From positions 1-64,000 of the forward strand of contig JAFIFV010000103.1 of assembly GCA_020831845.1 (NCBI GenBank): a DNA stretch of 64,000 nucleotides, in the 5' to 3' direction. The translations under genes and the position numbers were made by a program. Under the pieces are notes generated by a model that had not been told where the DNA came from, did no database searches, and saw nothing but the letters and a program-made list of their open reading frames with translations. This DNA is from Ectothiorhodospiraceae bacterium. Lineage in GTDB: Bacteria > Pseudomonadota > Gammaproteobacteria > Nitrococcales > Aquisalimonadaceae. Positions 16,523-25,944 of this stretch are shown here, one piece after another (position 1 is the first letter of the stretch; every line of letters starts with the position of its first letter).

Positions 16523-18460
16523 ATGAACGCGATGAACCGCTTCTCGGAGCGTCTGGGCTTTGGTGGGCGCCTGACGCTGATGATCGTCACCCTGGTACTG
16601 GTCGCCATAGTGACCATCGCAACGCTTGTCTACATGCAGTACCGCGACTCCTATCAAAGGGCGGCATTGAATAGTCTGCAGGGGACCGGGGAGATGAATT
16701 CCCAGGCGTTCATGGACTGGCTGGGCGCGCGACAGGATGAAATGCGCTATCTGGCCAGTCTGGATGCCGCTCGGGAAATGGATGTGGAGCGTCTGAATCA
16801 TCTGCTGGAGCGCATCGCGAGCAGCCAGGGACACTATGACACCATCTTCGTGGTGAGCCCGCAGGGCCGCGGCGTGGCCGGCGTCTCCTACGACGGCCGC
16901 TCACGCGTGCTAAGCGCCTCCGAAGCCGCGGAATTCAATGTGCCCGACCGGGAGTGGTTCCAGCGTGCCATAGCGGGCAATGATACCTTCTCCCAGCCCG
17001 TGGTCTCACGCGCCACCGGCAACCGCGTCAGCACCGTGGCCATTCCCATCCGCCGGGGCAACGAGATCGTCGGTGTGATGCGCGGGGCGGTCCAGCTCAA
17101 CACCGTATTCGATCGCCTGAGCGCGCTGTCGCTGGAAGGCAGCTCGGAGATCTACCTGCTGGACCGCCAGGGGCGGCCGGTGACGCCGGTGGCCTCGGCA
17201 CCGGATACCGACCAGGCGATCTCGACGCATGCCTCCCAGGCGATCCAGCGCGGAGAAAGCGGCGTCGGGCAATACCGCAATGCAATCGGCACGGCAGTGA
17301 TCGGCAGCTATACAGACATCCCTCTGCTGGGCTGGGGCCTGGTACTTGAGACCGACGCCGCCGAGGCGCTGGCGGAAGTCCGCCAGGTGTTCTGGGCCGT
17401 GGTCATCATGGCCGCCGCCATTCTTGGTGTCGCCATACTGGTGAGCCTGGGCGTGGTCCGCTCCGTGGTCCGGACCATTGGCGGGGAGCCAGCGTATGCG
17501 GCGAGCATCGTCCAGCGGGTGGCGGAAGGGGACATGACCATTCCGGTCAACCTGCGGGACGGGGACACCACCAGCCTGCTGGCCGCCATCGGCGACATGC
17601 AGCAGCAGTTGCGTTCGGTGATCGGTCAGGTACGCCAGAATGCCGAGGACGTGGCATCCGCAGCCACTGAGCTCTCCCAAATCAACGAGGAGACGGACCA
17701 GGGCGTGCAGAAGCAGAGCGCCCAGGTCAACGACGCCGCCACGGCCATGAACGAGATGACGGCCACGGTGGAGGAAGTGGCGAGAAACACCTCAGCCACC
17801 GCCGATGTGGTTCGGGAAACCAGCGAACAGGCCGAAGACGGCCGCAATGTAGTCGGCTCCACGGTGGCAACCATCGGGCGCCTGGCCGACGAAGTGCAAA
17901 ACGCCACCCAGGTGATTCAGGCACTGAAGGAAGACAGCGACAACATCGGTGAGATCCTGCAGGTGATCCACGCGGTGGCCGACCAGACCAATCTGCTGGC
18001 GCTGAATGCCGCGATCGCGGCGGCCGGGGCCGGCGAGAACGGCCGTGGCTTTGCCGTCGTGGCCGAGGAAGTCCGCAACCTGGCGAACCGCACCCAGCAG
18101 TCCACATCCGAAATCCAGCAGATGATCGAACGCCTCCAGCAGCGCGCCGACGAGGCGTCGGGGGTCATGGACAGCAGCCAGACACAGGCCCGGAACGGCG
18201 TGGACGAAGTGGCCAGGGCCGGTGCCTCCCTGGAACGCATCACCCAGGGGGTTGGCCGCATCGAGGAGATGACGCAGCAGATCGCCAGTGCCACCGAGGA
18301 ACAGTCGGCGGCCGCCAAGGAAATCAACCAGAACATTCACGTGATCAGCGACGTGTCCGAGCAGAACGCCCGCAACGTGGTACAGACCTCCCAGGCCAGC
18401 GAATCGCTGGCGACACTGGCGGAGCAACTGCGAGGCATGGTGCAGAAGTTCCGGGTTTGA
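16523..18460 (+). CDS. methyl-accepting chemotaxis protein with double-Cache sensor
   Basis: The 645-residue receptor has TM1 near 16-37, a periplasmic dCache-type sensor to about 288 (DREWFQRAIAG and SRATGNRVSTVAIP are typical), TM2 near 291-311, a HAMP segment and a long cytoplasmic coiled coil. The signalling tip lies around residues 485-515 and ends GENGRGFAVVAEEVRN. Two normally invariant tip residues differ: the Glu of NAAIEAARAGE is Ala499 and the Arg is Gly502. It should pass ligand signals to CheA/CheW at the cell pole. GGGAG lies 12 bases before the ATG. No other chemotaxis gene is nearby. It ends at the last residue of the coiled coil with no CheR-binding pentapeptide. Confidence 0.93.
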   Translation: MNAMNRFSERLGFGGRLTLMIVTLVLVAIVTIATLVYMQYRDSYQRAALNSLQGTGEMNSQAFMDWLGARQDEMRYLASLDAAREMDVERLNHLLERIASSQGHYDTIFVVSPQGRGVAGVSYDGRSRVLSASEAAEFNVPDREWFQRAIAGNDTFSQPVVSRATGNRVSTVAIPIRRGNEIVGVMRGAVQLNTVFDRLSALSLEGSSEIYLLDRQGRPVTPVASAPDTDQAISTHASQAIQRGESGVGQYRNAIGTAVIGSYTDIPLLGWGLVLETDAAEALAEVRQVFWAVVIMAAAILGVAILVSLGVVRSVVRTIGGEPAYAASIVQRVAEGDMTIPVNLRDGDTTSLLAAIGDMQQQLRSVIGQVRQNAEDVASAATELSQINEETDQGVQKQSAQVNDAATAMNEMTATVEEVARNTSATADVVRETSEQAEDGRNVVGSTVATIGRLADEVQNATQVIQALKEDSDNIGEILQVIHAVADQTNLLALNAAIAAAGAGENGRGFAVVAEEVRNLANRTQQSTSEIQQMIERLQQRADEASGVMDSSQTQARNGVDEVARAGASLERITQGVGRIEEMTQQIASATEEQSAAAKEINQNIHVISDVSEQNARNVVQTSQASESLATLAEQLRGMVQKFRV

Positions 18461-18667
18461 TGTTCTGTAACCCGGGCTCGTTGACTTCGTGACCGATGGC
18501 GCCGACACGAGGCAAGGCTCACCGCCCTGGTCGGATCGCGCACAGGCCTGCGCAAGGACAGCGCAATCGGTTCAGGGAGCACCAGACGGCACTCGGAAAG
18601 CAATGGATTGCATGCTAACGAAATAGTACGCTGCTGCTGTTTCTGGTAACGAGAAGGCAGCGGACGA

Positions 18668-19609
18668 ATGGGTGTCCTTGGATGGATCGTCGCGGTCCTG
18701 ATGGTGATTCTCGGCCTCAGGGAATGGCTGTTGCGCCGTGTGGGACCACCGCCGTCAACCGAAAGCCTGGCCATGCGCGTCTACCCGGTAGGGGACGCGC
18801 ATGTGCTTGAGCGCGACGGCGGCGAGCGCCCACGGGCCACCGTGGTCTGCATGCATGGGTTCCTGGAGAACCCGCTCTATTTCACCGAGCACTACGCCGA
18901 CCCGGACGTGCAGTTTCTGGGCATCTGCAGTGCGGACTACCATCTCCCGCTGGATCAGCCGGACATGCAGCCCGCTCCCTGGGCTTCCGCACCAACAGCC
19001 CCGCTGGGCAGCATCGAATACGATGCCGCTGTGCTCGTTCAGGCCCTGGAGCACTTGGCGAAAAGCCCGGTGATTCGCGTGCACGGACACTCCCGTGGGG
19101 GCGCCGTGACGCTTGAGGCCGCTGCCATGCGGCCGGACCTGTTCCAGAGCGTGGAAGTCCTGCTGGAAGCGGCGGTGCTGCCGGGCGGGCGCCCCAGGCA
19201 GGTGATGCCGGCCTTCGTGGTCTGGCTGCTGCCGTTCCTCATCCCGCTGTGGCGAAAACAACCGATCAATGCCCGGAACAAGGCGGTCTGGGGGCCGTTG
19301 GATGACCCGCGCAAGGTCCGACTGATCGAGAGCTACCCATTCAATCCCCGGCGCGTCAGTACGATAATCGCCAACCTCAGGCACATGCACCGGTGGATGC
19401 AGCGCCGGGGCACGGCCATCTACGCCCAGGTGGACCGCGGCACGGCACTGGTGCCGGAAAAGGATCGGGTACTGGACCCTGAGACCATGCGTGCCAGCGC
19501 GAGGCAGGCAGGTGGCCGCCTGCGGGTGGTAGACCTGCCGGGATGCAGCCATTTCGTAGTAGCGGACCAGCCGCAGAGCCTCCCGCCGCTGCGGTCCGAG
19601 CAATCCTGA
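18668..19609 (+). CDS. membrane-anchored alpha/beta hydrolase (lipase/esterase-like)
   Basis: The 313-residue protein begins with one hydrophobic helix (2-22) and then an alpha/beta hydrolase core. The oxyanion segment is VVCMHGF near 59-65. The nucleophile elbow is HGHSRGG with Ser142, and the likely catalytic His is His295 in GCSHFVVAD. It is probably anchored in the membrane by its N-terminus. The substrate is not identifiable, but the following gene is an acyl-CoA thioesterase-like protein 60 bases later, so lipid or acyl-ester turnover is plausible. Confidence 0.8.
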   Translation: MGVLGWIVAVLMVILGLREWLLRRVGPPPSTESLAMRVYPVGDAHVLERDGGERPRATVVCMHGFLENPLYFTEHYADPDVQFLGICSADYHLPLDQPDMQPAPWASAPTAPLGSIEYDAAVLVQALEHLAKSPVIRVHGHSRGGAVTLEAAAMRPDLFQSVEVLLEAAVLPGGRPRQVMPAFVVWLLPFLIPLWRKQPINARNKAVWGPLDDPRKVRLIESYPFNPRRVSTIIANLRHMHRWMQRRGTAIYAQVDRGTALVPEKDRVLDPETMRASARQAGGRLRVVDLPGCSHFVVADQPQSLPPLRSEQS

Positions 19610-19669
19610 ACGGCGCCGCGGCCGTATCGGCGGTGGCGATCCATGACGATAACTGAAGAGCGACGATTC

Positions 19670-20572
19670 ATGAACGAGATGAGCGAGTTGTACCGCAACA
19701 GCGTACGGCTCTGGGAATGCGACCAGATGGGCCACCTGAACGTGCAGTTCTACGTGGAAAAAGCCACTGCAGCACTGGCCGTGCTGGAACAGCGCCTGGG
19801 GCTGGGCGACGACGGGCAGCGCCTGGTGGCACGTGAACATCACATCCGCTTTCTCCGTGAGCAGCGGCCCGGCGTACCGGTCAGGCTGATGGGCGGGGTA
19901 CTGGACGTGGACGCCACGCACCTGCGCGTGTACCTGGAAATGCGCCATGCCGCCACCGATGTCGTGGCAGCGACATTCGTGGCCCGAGTGGAACTGACCG
20001 ACGCCCAGCGCGAACAGACGCTGCCGCTGCCGGATTCAGCCCGGAATCAAGCCGACCGCCTGCTGGTGGAGCTGCCCCCCCACGCCGCCCCACGCGGCCT
20101 GGAGCTGACGCCTCCGGCCACCCTCCCGCGCCTGGAACAGGCTGATGCCATGGGCATGGTGCCCACCTATCTGACCCCACTGGAACCGCATCTGGTGGAT
20201 GCCGACGGTTTCATGACCACACGCGGCTACATGGGCGTGATTTCCGACGCCGTGCCCAATCTGCTGGTGCATCTGAGCAGCGACGACCCGAGCACCCGTG
20301 GCATCGGCGGCGCCGCGCTGGAGTATCGCCTGGTCTACCATCGCACTCCGCGCCGGGGCACGGTGATCGCCCTGCGCAGCGGCATCATCGACGTGGGTAC
20401 CAAGGCCTACCGTTTCGGCCACTGGATGTTCGATGCCGGCTCCGGCGAACCGGTGGCCGCCGCCATGGCGGTGGCGGTCCTGTTCGACCTGGAAGCCCGC
20501 AAGGCGATCGCCATTCCCGATGATCGCCGTGTCCTGCTGGAGAAGATGATCGTCCCCGGGCTGGTGGTCTGA
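19670..20572 (+). CDS. acyl-CoA thioesterase-like double hot-dog protein
   Basis: The 300-residue protein has two hot-dog repeats. The first opens with the 4-hydroxybenzoyl-CoA thioesterase-like stretch VRLWECDQMGHLNVQFYVEKA, with the D-x-x-G-H-(L/M)-N signature. The second (about 180-300) includes FMTTRGYMGVISDAVPNL and ends with AAAMAVAVLFDLEARKA. Such proteins hydrolyse acyl-CoA thioesters. I placed the start at the ATG at 19670, after GAAGAGCG; an ATG at 19643 is also possible. It follows the hydrolase gene and converges on the LysR gene with 11 bases between stops. Confidence 0.78.
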   Translation: MNEMSELYRNSVRLWECDQMGHLNVQFYVEKATAALAVLEQRLGLGDDGQRLVAREHHIRFLREQRPGVPVRLMGGVLDVDATHLRVYLEMRHAATDVVAATFVARVELTDAQREQTLPLPDSARNQADRLLVELPPHAAPRGLELTPPATLPRLEQADAMGMVPTYLTPLEPHLVDADGFMTTRGYMGVISDAVPNLLVHLSSDDPSTRGIGGAALEYRLVYHRTPRRGTVIALRSGIIDVGTKAYRFGHWMFDAGSGEPVAAAMAVAVLFDLEARKAIAIPDDRRVLLEKMIVPGLVV

Positions 20573-20583
20573 GACAACGCCGG

Positions 20584-21522
20584 TCAGGGCCACTCCGGAT
20601 CAGGATCCGGGTCCGGCAGCGCATCCTTGAACGATGCCAGCACCTGTTCCCGCAGCCAGCGGTTCGCGGGATCGCTGTCGACATTGGAATGCCAGCACAG
20701 GAACAGATCCTGGGCCGGCATCTCCAGCGGGAACGGGGCGATCTGGTAGCCGCCGCCACGCTGGATGAGATGGGCAATACGCGCGGGCATGGTCAGCAGC
20801 AGATCCGTCTCCCCGACCACACGTGACGCCGCGAAGTAATGCTGGCAACGCAGACTGACGCGTCGATAGAGTCCGTGGCGGGAGAGCTCGAAGTCTTCCA
20901 GCCCCGGACCGGTACGGCGAGAGGTCACCAGAATGTGGCCCTGCTGGAGATAGGTATCGAGATCCAACCCGCGCTGCATCGCCGGATGGCCGTGACGCGC
21001 CAGCACAGCCAGATGATCGCTGTTGATGCGACTATGGCGGATGTTCTCCGACCGGGGAAGCACGGAGTCGGTCACGACATCCAACTGGCCGTTGAACAGG
21101 TCGGCTTCCATGTTCCGGCGCTGGAAGTGAACGGTGGCGATTTCCAGCGCCGGGGCCTCACGCCGCAGATTGCGCATCAACCGGGGCAGTACGCGCAATT
21201 CCAGCGCATCACGGCAGCCGATGGTAAAGCGTTTCTCCGCCGTGGCGGGATCGAACCGCCGGGCCTCGCTCAACGTGATTTCCATGCCACGCAAGGCCCG
21301 ACGCAAAGGCTGGATCAGGCTTCGGGTCAGCGGCGTGGGAACCATGGCATGCCCCTCGCGCACGAACAGCGGGTCGCCGAGGAGTTCGCGTAGTCGTCCC
21401 AGCGAATGACTCACGGCCGGCTGGGTCACGTTCAACCTCTCCCCTGCCCTGGTCAGCCCTCCCTCCGTATAGATTGCCTCCAGCACCACGAGCAGATTCA
21501 GATCGATTCTCGCCAAATCCAT
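20584..21522 (-). CDS. LysR-family transcriptional regulator
   Basis: The 312-residue protein starts DLARIDLNLLVVLEAIYTEGGLTRAGERLNVTQPAVSHSLGRLRELLGDPLFVRE, the standard LysR winged helix-turn-helix, followed by a periplasmic-binding-protein-like effector domain. It diverges from the acyl-CoA dehydrogenase gene over 107 bases that contain a palindrome at 21528-21543, so it most likely controls that operon and itself. The C-terminal effector pocket does not reveal the inducer. The start at 21522 gives the normal LysR N-terminus; there is no strong ribosome binding site in front of it. Confidence 0.92.
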   Translation of the reverse strand: MDLARIDLNLLVVLEAIYTEGGLTRAGERLNVTQPAVSHSLGRLRELLGDPLFVREGHAMVPTPLTRSLIQPLRRALRGMEITLSEARRFDPATAEKRFTIGCRDALELRVLPRLMRNLRREAPALEIATVHFQRRNMEADLFNGQLDVVTDSVLPRSENIRHSRINSDHLAVLARHGHPAMQRGLDLDTYLQQGHILVTSRRTGPGLEDFELSRHGLYRRVSLRCQHYFAASRVVGETDLLLTMPARIAHLIQRGGGYQIAPFPLEMPAQDLFLCWHSNVDSDPANRWLREQVLASFKDALPDPDPDPEWP

Positions 21523-21527
21523 ATTAT

Positions 21528-21543
21528 TTATGATTAACCATAA
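21528..21543. promoter_or_regulatory. LysR-type operator (imperfect palindrome)
   Basis: TTATGATTAACCATAA is a 16-bp palindrome with 7 of 8 pairs matching, in an AT-rich island between the divergent LysR and acyl-CoA dehydrogenase genes. It ends 6 bases before the LysR start codon and lies about 90 bases before the dehydrogenase start. This is the normal place for a LysR recognition site that activates the divergent gene and represses its own. Confidence 0.55.
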
Positions 21544-21629
21544 TAAACATTCATTTGATTCATTATACGACACCCTTCAAGCTCTGCCCACACCCTGGTT
21601 TCCAGGAATATCTGAGCGGAGGACGCATC

Positions 21630-22853
<1,224 letters not shown>

Positions 22854-22924
22854 GCCACCATTGACGGCGGGGATCGGGCAACCGACCCCCGTCAACCGGG
22901 CCTGGAACACATCAAGGAGAGAGA

Positions 22925-23776
22925 ATGAAGGATCTGAAAGGAAAGGTCGCCGTGATCACCGGCGGCGGCAGCGGCCTGGGCCGCGAACTGGCGCTGTGCT
23001 GCGCGGCGCGCGGCATGAGGCTGGTTCTGGCGGACGTGGATGAATCCGGGATGGTCGAGACGGTGCGCCAGGCGGGGGAACGCTACCCGGGCACGGAAAG
23101 CGCGACAATGCGCGTGGACGTATCCCGGTCGGAGGATGTGGAGGCACTGGCCCGGCTGGCCCGGGAACGCTTCGGTGCGGCCCACCTGTTGTTCAACAAT
23201 GCCGGCGTGGCCGTGAACGGGCCGATGTGGGATTACACGCCGGACGATTGGCACTGGGTGATGGGCGTGAACGTGTACGGGGTGAGCTGGGGCATCCGCG
23301 CCTTTGTCCCGATGATGATCAAGCAGGGCGAGGGGCACGTGGTGAACACGGCCTCCGCAGCCGGCTGGGTCTACGCGCCTGGCAGCGGCGTCTACAACGC
23401 TTCCAAGAGTGCTGTGGTGGCCATGTCGGAAACGCTTGCGATGGACCTGCGGGACGTCGATGCCAACGTGGGGGTCAGCGTGCTATGCCCTGCCTTCTTC
23501 CCCACCGCCATCACCAGTTCGGCTCGCCATCGCCCCAGTGAACTGGGGGAGACCAGCCCCGAAACCGAGGCGAAACGGCAACGCGAGGAGCAGCTCAAGC
23601 AGGCGGTAGAGAAAGGCCGGATTTCCGCCGCCGAGATCGCGGAACTGACGCTGAAAGCCGTGGAACAGAACCAGTTCTACATCTTCCCGCACAAGAAGAT
23701 CAAGGCGCTGGCGCTGGCTCGGGCCCAGGCAGCCGACCGCGAGACGGATGCCTTCGATACGCTGGCGGGACGCTGA
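22925..23776 (+). CDS. short-chain dehydrogenase/reductase
   Basis: The 283-residue protein is a classical SDR. It has the nucleotide motif TGGGSGLG (residues 12-19), NNAG near 97-100, an active-site Ser in NTASAAG, and the catalytic YNASK. The charged C-terminal extension (EAKRQREEQLKQAVEKGRIS) and QFYIFPHKK resemble SDRs that accompany acyl-CoA dehydrogenases. It should oxidise or reduce a hydroxy/oxo group with NAD(P). AGGAGAGAGA precedes the ATG. It is the second gene of the LysR-linked unit, so a hydroxyacyl-CoA or alcohol intermediate is likely. Confidence 0.9.
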   Translation: MKDLKGKVAVITGGGSGLGRELALCCAARGMRLVLADVDESGMVETVRQAGERYPGTESATMRVDVSRSEDVEALARLARERFGAAHLLFNNAGVAVNGPMWDYTPDDWHWVMGVNVYGVSWGIRAFVPMMIKQGEGHVVNTASAAGWVYAPGSGVYNASKSAVVAMSETLAMDLRDVDANVGVSVLCPAFFPTAITSSARHRPSELGETSPETEAKRQREEQLKQAVEKGRISAAEIAELTLKAVEQNQFYIFPHKKIKALALARAQAADRETDAFDTLAGR

Positions 23777-23795
23777 GGCGGTACCGGGCGTGCCA

Positions 23796-23828
23796 CGGTC
23801 CCGAGCCGGATCGTCGGCATCGGGACCG
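23796..23828. terminator. bidirectional GC hairpin between convergent genes
   Basis: Bases 23796-23804 pair perfectly with 23820-23828, and an inner GCCG/CGGC stem extends it past a one-base bulge. It lies between the SDR (plus) and the winged-helix regulator (minus). There is no T-run on either strand. Confidence 0.5.
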
Positions 23829-23848
23829 GTCGCGCCCTGAACGATGTG

Positions 23849-24238
23849 CTAGTGAACGCGCCCTCCGGCGCTGCGGGAGGCCGCGGACCGCTTCCGTGAC
23901 GCCGAGGGCTTCTGCTGTGTTTGCCAGCGGTTGGCCCAGAAAACCAGCGGCTTCAGCGACTCGAACAGCGCCTGCCCCTCGTCCGTCAGCCGATAGCCGC
24001 CGCGGTGTTCAACCAGTCCCTGCCCCCGCAGTTCGCGCAGCCGGCTATTGAGTACGGTGGGAGACACGCCACCGCATAACTCCTGCAGCTCACGAAACGT
24101 GGTCTCGCGCCCCGCCCGCAACTCCCAGACGATACGCAGAACCCAACGCCTGCCAAGCAGGTGGAACAGATCCTCGATCGGCTGATCGGAGTCTGCCCCG
24201 TTCATCGCCGGGGTCCCCTTGCGAGCACTTTGCGACAT
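23849..24238 (-). CDS. HxlR-like winged-helix transcriptional regulator
   Basis: The 129-residue protein has a HxlR/MarR-type winged helix: LFHLLGRRWVLRIVWELRAGRETTFRELQELCGGVSPTVLNSRLRELRGQGLVEHRGGYRLTDEGQAL. The usual N-terminal Cys-Pro of HxlR redox sensors is absent, so it may sense a ligand or act without an effector. A Lys/Arg/Ser-rich tail follows. AAGGGAAG precedes the ATG. It lies 70 bases downstream of the large lipoprotein gene on the same strand and may be co-transcribed with it and the outer-membrane barrel. Its targets are unknown. Confidence 0.82.
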   Translation of the reverse strand: MSQSARKGTPAMNGADSDQPIEDLFHLLGRRWVLRIVWELRAGRETTFRELQELCGGVSPTVLNSRLRELRGQGLVEHRGGYRLTDEGQALFESLKPLVFWANRWQTQQKPSASRKRSAASRSAGGRVH

Positions 24239-24308
24239 GGTACTTCCCTTTGTTTTTCGTTCGTTCCCGGGTATTACCTGCCCGGCCTTCGCTCACCGTC
24301 CCGGCCGA

Positions 24309-25898
24309 TCAGAAGCGCTGCGCGCAGGCGGCACTGGACGCCGGTATGTCATGACTATCAATGGATTCAAAATCGTGCTGCGACCGATCCACCGCCATCT
24401 CTTCGGACTTGCCGTCGTACCCGAAGGTGAAACGCCAAGTGTCACCATCCGTGCCGCTGCGCAGACGCAGCGAAGCCGTTTCCTCGAAGGAATCGCCCAG
24501 GGCACGCAGTGTCAGCAACAGGACGTTGTCGCGGGGCTGCGACCATTCGCCGGTCAGCCGCAGGCCTTCCGAGGTGCTGTCGGCCAGGTCACTGAAATCC
24601 ACGGATTCGAATTCGCCAAGAATGCAGACGGTGAGAGGACCGTCCGCATCGGGCGCCCCTTCCCCGAAATAGAGGGTGATGACTCCGTCGGCGGAGTCAC
24701 TGTCCACATTCACCACCAGTCGCTGGCCGGCGACCCGAGGCAGGCCTTCATTGATCACCGCCGGCCGCAGATCAACCGGATCGCCGCTGCCATGGGTCTG
24801 GATGATGTTTCCCAGCGCGACCAGATCGAGCCCCTGCCTCAGTTTGGGTTCGCGCCCCAACAACTCCTCGAATGCGGCACGCAGTTCCCTCAACCGCCGG
24901 AGCTGTTCCTTTCCGACGCTGCGGCGCCCCTCCGTAATCGCCGCCGCGCTCACAAACAGCATGCGCGCCTCCGCAACAGCACGCGTCCCCAGCCCCCCGT
25001 TACCAGAGATTCCGCTACCAGAGGAGGAGACCTCTGCTTCGTCCACCATCATGTCCCGCAGGAACAGCAGCTCCGCGGCCAGAGTCTCCGCCAGCACCCC
25101 AGCAGAACCGTATGAGGGCGCGATGGTCTCGATGAGCGCCAGGAACTCCGGCTCCAGAGCACCCTGCTCCAGCGAACGCCAGCCGGCGAGAGCATCCTCC
25201 GAGCTCCGCAAGACCTCCCGCAGCCCCAAGTACACGGCGGCATGCAGATCGGCGGCCAGTTCGGGAGGCAGGGCATCCGGGGTGAGATCCAACTCGTCGA
25301 ACAGCGCCCGCACCAGGTAACTGACAATGGCGTGTATTTCCACCGACAGCTCGGCCAGCGGAGCCTGGAAGCCGCCCGCCACCCCGTGATCGTCCCAGAC
25401 GTCCAGCGTCTCGGGAGAGATGCGGCCAGAGACCGTTGTCAGCGGCGTCACCGCCAGAATGTGGTTGCTGTCGCTGTTGCCGATGCTGATCCTGCGGCTC
25501 AGGCTGCCTTCGAACGGCACGCCCAGGAACAGGTCATACCCCCCCTGAACCCGGAGCGTCGCCGTGGTCAGCGAGGACGGCAGCCGCAGGCAGTGGTGCT
25601 GCGGGCCTTGTCGGCAGTAGTCCCGCGCCTCGGCGATCAGCGTGCCATCGGCGGCGTAGACCTCGGGGCGATAGGAGAAGAAACCGAATGCGTCCGTCAA
25701 CGCGCGCGGCTCGTACTGGTCGCGGCGGTTGTTGTCGTTGAGGTCCGCGTACACGCGGGCTCCGGCAATGTACCCGTCCACGGCCACCCCGCTCACCTGC
25801 ACGTTGCGGGAGTCGCCGCCGTCCGGGTTGCCGGAGTCGCTGAAGCAGCCGGTCAGGGCCAGGCTGGAGACGATCAGTGCGGCAGACAGTCTGTTCAT
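24309..25898 (-). CDS. large lipoprotein of unknown function
   Basis: The 529-residue protein has a lipoprotein signal ending LALTGC (Cys18). The residues after Cys are Phe-Ser, which predicts outer-membrane placement. Residues 33-75 (VSGVAVDGYIAGARVYADLN and the DNNRRDQYEP stretch after it) form a beta-sandwich segment of the type found in surface adhesins and carboxypeptidase-regulatory-like domains, with an Asp/Asn-rich loop that may bind calcium. The middle is helical (about 190-370). The last 150 residues look beta-rich. No enzyme motif is visible. It follows the TraF_2-type barrel gene by 46 bases, so the two are probably one operon and may form a complex at the outer membrane. The specific function is unknown. 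Confidence 0.75.
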   Translation of the reverse strand: MNRLSAALIVSSLALTGCFSDSGNPDGGDSRNVQVSGVAVDGYIAGARVYADLNDNNRRDQYEPRALTDAFGFFSYRPEVYAADGTLIAEARDYCRQGPQHHCLRLPSSLTTATLRVQGGYDLFLGVPFEGSLSRRISIGNSDSNHILAVTPLTTVSGRISPETLDVWDDHGVAGGFQAPLAELSVEIHAIVSYLVRALFDELDLTPDALPPELAADLHAAVYLGLREVLRSSEDALAGWRSLEQGALEPEFLALIETIAPSYGSAGVLAETLAAELLFLRDMMVDEAEVSSSGSGISGNGGLGTRAVAEARMLFVSAAAITEGRRSVGKEQLRRLRELRAAFEELLGREPKLRQGLDLVALGNIIQTHGSGDPVDLRPAVINEGLPRVAGQRLVVNVDSDSADGVITLYFGEGAPDADGPLTVCILGEFESVDFSDLADSTSEGLRLTGEWSQPRDNVLLLTLRALGDSFEETASLRLRSGTDGDTWRFTFGYDGKSEEMAVDRSQHDFESIDSHDIPASSAACAQRF

Positions 25899-25944
25899 TT
25901 GGCGTACGCTCCGTCGGGCCCGGAACCCGGATCTGTTCGGCGGC

